From NCBI GenBank assembly GCA_031835245.1, contig JAVKOQ010000526.1, positions 1 through 30,189 on the forward strand: DNA of 30,189 nt, in the 5' to 3' direction. Each line of letters starts with the position of its first letter. The stretch's first letter is position 1. The translations under genes were made by a program, and so were the position numbers. The stretch is from Balamuthia mandrillaris (taxonomy: Eukaryota; Discosea; Longamoebia; Balamuthiidae). The notes under the pieces were generated by a model. The model was not told the origin of the DNA and ran no database searches. It was given only the letters and a program-made list of their open reading frames with translations. Below, piece after piece: positions 28,830-30,189 of this stretch.

Positions 28830-29488
28830 TGGGTCTCCTCTCCTTCCTCCTCCACAATGTCAGACCAGTTGGCAGCACCATGATACTCCTCCTCAGCCAG
28901 CGCGATGCTTGAGAGTTCCAAAGAGCTGTCCAAGGCCACTGTTCCAACATTCTCCTCCTTTTCCTTCTTCTTCTCCATCTTTCTTTGCTCTTTAGGCTTC
29001 CACAGCGGTTTACCTTCATTCTTGGCTTCTTCAATTCGGGCTTTGCCCACCCACCAGCGGGTAAAAGCATACAGCCTGGCGCTTTCCGCAATAATGTCTT
29101 CGGCAGCCTGGGCCGTCTCCAAAGTAACTCCCCAATGCTGCGTGCCATTCTTCTCTCCTACTTTCCACACTCCGACGTGCTTGAGCCCCAGCTCGAAGAT
29201 CCTCTCACTTACCTTTTCCTTCTTAAGGTCCTTACCGCTCACCCCAATCGATCTGCCCTCCACCGCCCCTACCTTGGAGTAGGGACTGGCAAAGCCATAC
29301 TTTGGTTTTACTGTAGACCAATAGTTCGGGTCGGTTACTGTATCTTTGGTCCACGTCCTCCTGTATATGTTGGAGTTATCCTGCCAACATATCCCTTGTT
29401 CCTTTGCCATTTCTTCCTTCCAGTATTCCAAGCTTGGCGCGCTGACCGTAGTTGCCGTTGGAGGGAAATTCCTTTCCGCAGTAATCAT
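28826..29488 (-). CDS. LINE-B middle ORF, possible RRM-like ORF1 protein
   Basis: 220 residues from the ATG at 29488, which overlaps the upstream ORF's TGA as ATGA. An earlier GTG-initiated reading is possible but unlikely. The central part (GRSIGVSGKDLKKEKVSERI, then a hydrophobic strand and an Ala-rich helix) has the alternation expected of an RNA-recognition-motif fold, as found in ORF1 proteins of several LINE clades. The C-terminal third is Lys/Glu-rich and then acidic. No CCHC knuckle is seen. It probably coats the element's RNA; this is inferred from position and fold pattern. Confidence 0.8.
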   Translation of the reverse strand: MITAERNFPPTATTVSAPSLEYWKEEMAKEQGICWQDNSNIYRRTWTKDTVTDPNYWSTVKPKYGFASPYSKVGAVEGRSIGVSGKDLKKEKVSERIFELGLKHVGVWKVGEKNGTQHWGVTLETAQAAEDIIAESARLYAFTRWWVGKARIEEAKNEGKPLWKPKEQRKMEKKKEKEENVGTVALDSSLELSSIALAEEEYHGAANWSDIVEEEGEETQ

Positions 29489-30180
29489 ATCACACCGCGG
29501 AGCTGATCCGACCACCTCCGCGTAAGACCGTTGGGAACCCAGAGTAAGGCCGCCTTTGGTACTATTTGCACTTCCTTTTCCACCATAAGATTATTGATCT
29601 CCTTGTCGAGGGATTCAATCAGGTCCCTGAATCGTACAATCACTGCGAGTGAGAGTACGCCTGCCTCGGAGAGCTTACCACACTCGTGAGAAACACGGCT
29701 AATACAATCAAACAGCAGCGCCACTTGACTATTGGTTCGCTCCTTAACGCCGTCTGCACTGACTGAGTCCGAATCAATCTTCCCCTTGGGCACAACACTT
29801 GTCCCTTCCTCTCGGCGGGGCGAATCCGCTACCGAGTTACACTGATCCTCTGCCCCTCTGTCGTCCTCCTCCTTTTGGTTCACCCTGGGAGAAGGAATCT
29901 TGACTGTGGTAGTGTTCAGGTGCCCATACTTTTCCACCGCCAACTTGAACGCTTCCTCCAGAAACTGATTTAGCTTGTCCCCTTTGACAAAACCCTCGGG
30001 GATCTTTGCCTCTTTTTGCACAGCTTGCAAAGCGGGCTTCCACGAACGATTACCGTTTAGGGTCCCCAGTCTAAGACGTTCCTTCATGGCCAGATCCACC
30101 CATCGACGTAGGACCTGTTCCCTCTCCTGACTGTCAATCAATTCAGTGCTCTTGCGTGGCAGAGTCCTATTTTTCCGCAT
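29485..30180 (-). CDS. LINE-B first ORF, unrecognised (may extend past the window)
   Basis: 231 residues if it starts at the ATG at 30180. The frame is still open at the window edge, so the true start may lie outside. The N-terminal part is basic (MRKNRTLPRKSTELIDSQER), the middle is acidic and Ser-rich, and a helical, leucine-rich stretch near the C terminus (FRDLIESLDKEINNLMVEKE) could form a coiled coil. I do not recognise a family. Its stop overlaps the start of the next ORF (ATGA at 29488-29485), so it belongs to the same transcript. Confidence 0.75.
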   Translation of the reverse strand: MRKNRTLPRKSTELIDSQEREQVLRRWVDLAMKERLRLGTLNGNRSWKPALQAVQKEAKIPEGFVKGDKLNQFLEEAFKLAVEKYGHLNTTTVKIPSPRVNQKEEDDRGAEDQCNSVADSPRREEGTSVVPKGKIDSDSVSADGVKERTNSQVALLFDCISRVSHECGKLSEAGVLSLAVIVRFRDLIESLDKEINNLMVEKEVQIVPKAALLWVPNGLTRRWSDQLRGVI

Positions 30181-30189
30181 TTTTTCCCT

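Larger units (their letters stand above)
25238..30189 (-). mobile_element. LINE-B: apparently intact three-ORF non-LTR retrotransposon (5' end beyond the window)
   Basis: Minus-strand element with, 5' to 3': an upstream ORF (30180-29485), a second ORF (29488-28826), a long endonuclease-RT ORF (28829-25524), a 3' UTR of about 195 nt, and a repeated tail (25330-25238). No break is seen in any ORF, so this copy is young. The RT-only C terminus with a CCHC motif and no RNase H sets it apart from LINE-A. The sense strand is strongly purine-rich. Confidence 0.9.

Noticed and set aside
25849-29506. Plus-strand ORFs over the LINE-B region
   Set aside because: They are shadows of the purine-rich minus-strand ORFs, with no motifs of their own.
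29485-29515. GTG start at 29515 for the LINE-B middle ORF
   Set aside because: The ATG at 29488, overlapping the upstream stop as ATGA, is the better start and matches the second junction of the element.
22108-30189. LTR-type or Polinton-like element
   Set aside because: No terminal repeats, integrase, protease or capsid signatures were seen. Endonuclease-RT and RT-RNase H layouts with tail repeats or poly(A) indicate LINEs.

Overview
The window is nuclear DNA of a eukaryote. It has many short GT-AG introns (about 55-200 nt, often pyrimidine-rich), TATA- and CCAAT-type promoter elements, a eukaryotic tRNA gene and two non-LTR retrotransposons. The gene set (ankyrin/SAM/TKL kinase, DyP peroxidase, intron-rich compact genes) fits a free-living unicellular eukaryote such as an amoebozoan or another protist. 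I cannot name the species. The code is standard: TGA and TAA both end intact genes. For six spliced genes the exon models below sum to a multiple of three with matching phases at every junction.

Layout, left to right. An aldo/keto reductase (+, 104-1881) faces a small unrecognised two-exon gene (-, 2078-2494). A 12-exon, 864-residue coiled-coil protein follows (-, 3405-6914). Next is a secreted Tyr-Asp-Gly-Gly-Asn repeat protein (-, 7342-8451), divergent from an intronless, GC-rich, tail-anchored protein with a possible caspase/CHAT-like fold (+, 9199-9900). Then come a type II membrane ectonucleotide pyrophosphatase/phosphodiesterase (+, 10332-12365), an ankyrin-SAM-TKL protein kinase (+, 12929-16466) and a DyP-type peroxidase fused to an Rdx (SelW-like) CxxC domain (+, 16896-19353). 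After these lie tRNA-Val(UAC) (-), a decayed flavin-containing monooxygenase (+, 19560-21276) and a four-exon NOPCHAP1-like gene (-, 21287-22078).

The right quarter (22108 to the window end) is retrotransposon. A decayed RT-RNase H LINE (LINE-A, -) ends in a poly(A) 29 bp upstream of the NOPCHAP1-like start codon. Next to it, probably inserted into its RT region, is a younger, apparently intact LINE (LINE-B, -). LINE-B has three ORFs, and both junctions between them are ATGA stop/start overlaps.

The most novel items are the DyP-Rdx fusion enzyme, the three-ORF LINE with two ATGA couplings, the two-type Asp/Asn/Gly repeat protein, and the tail-anchored caspase/CHAT-like candidate. Identical E2F-type motifs sit upstream of the coiled-coil gene and the DyP-Rdx gene. 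All functions are read from motifs by eye; no database search was run.
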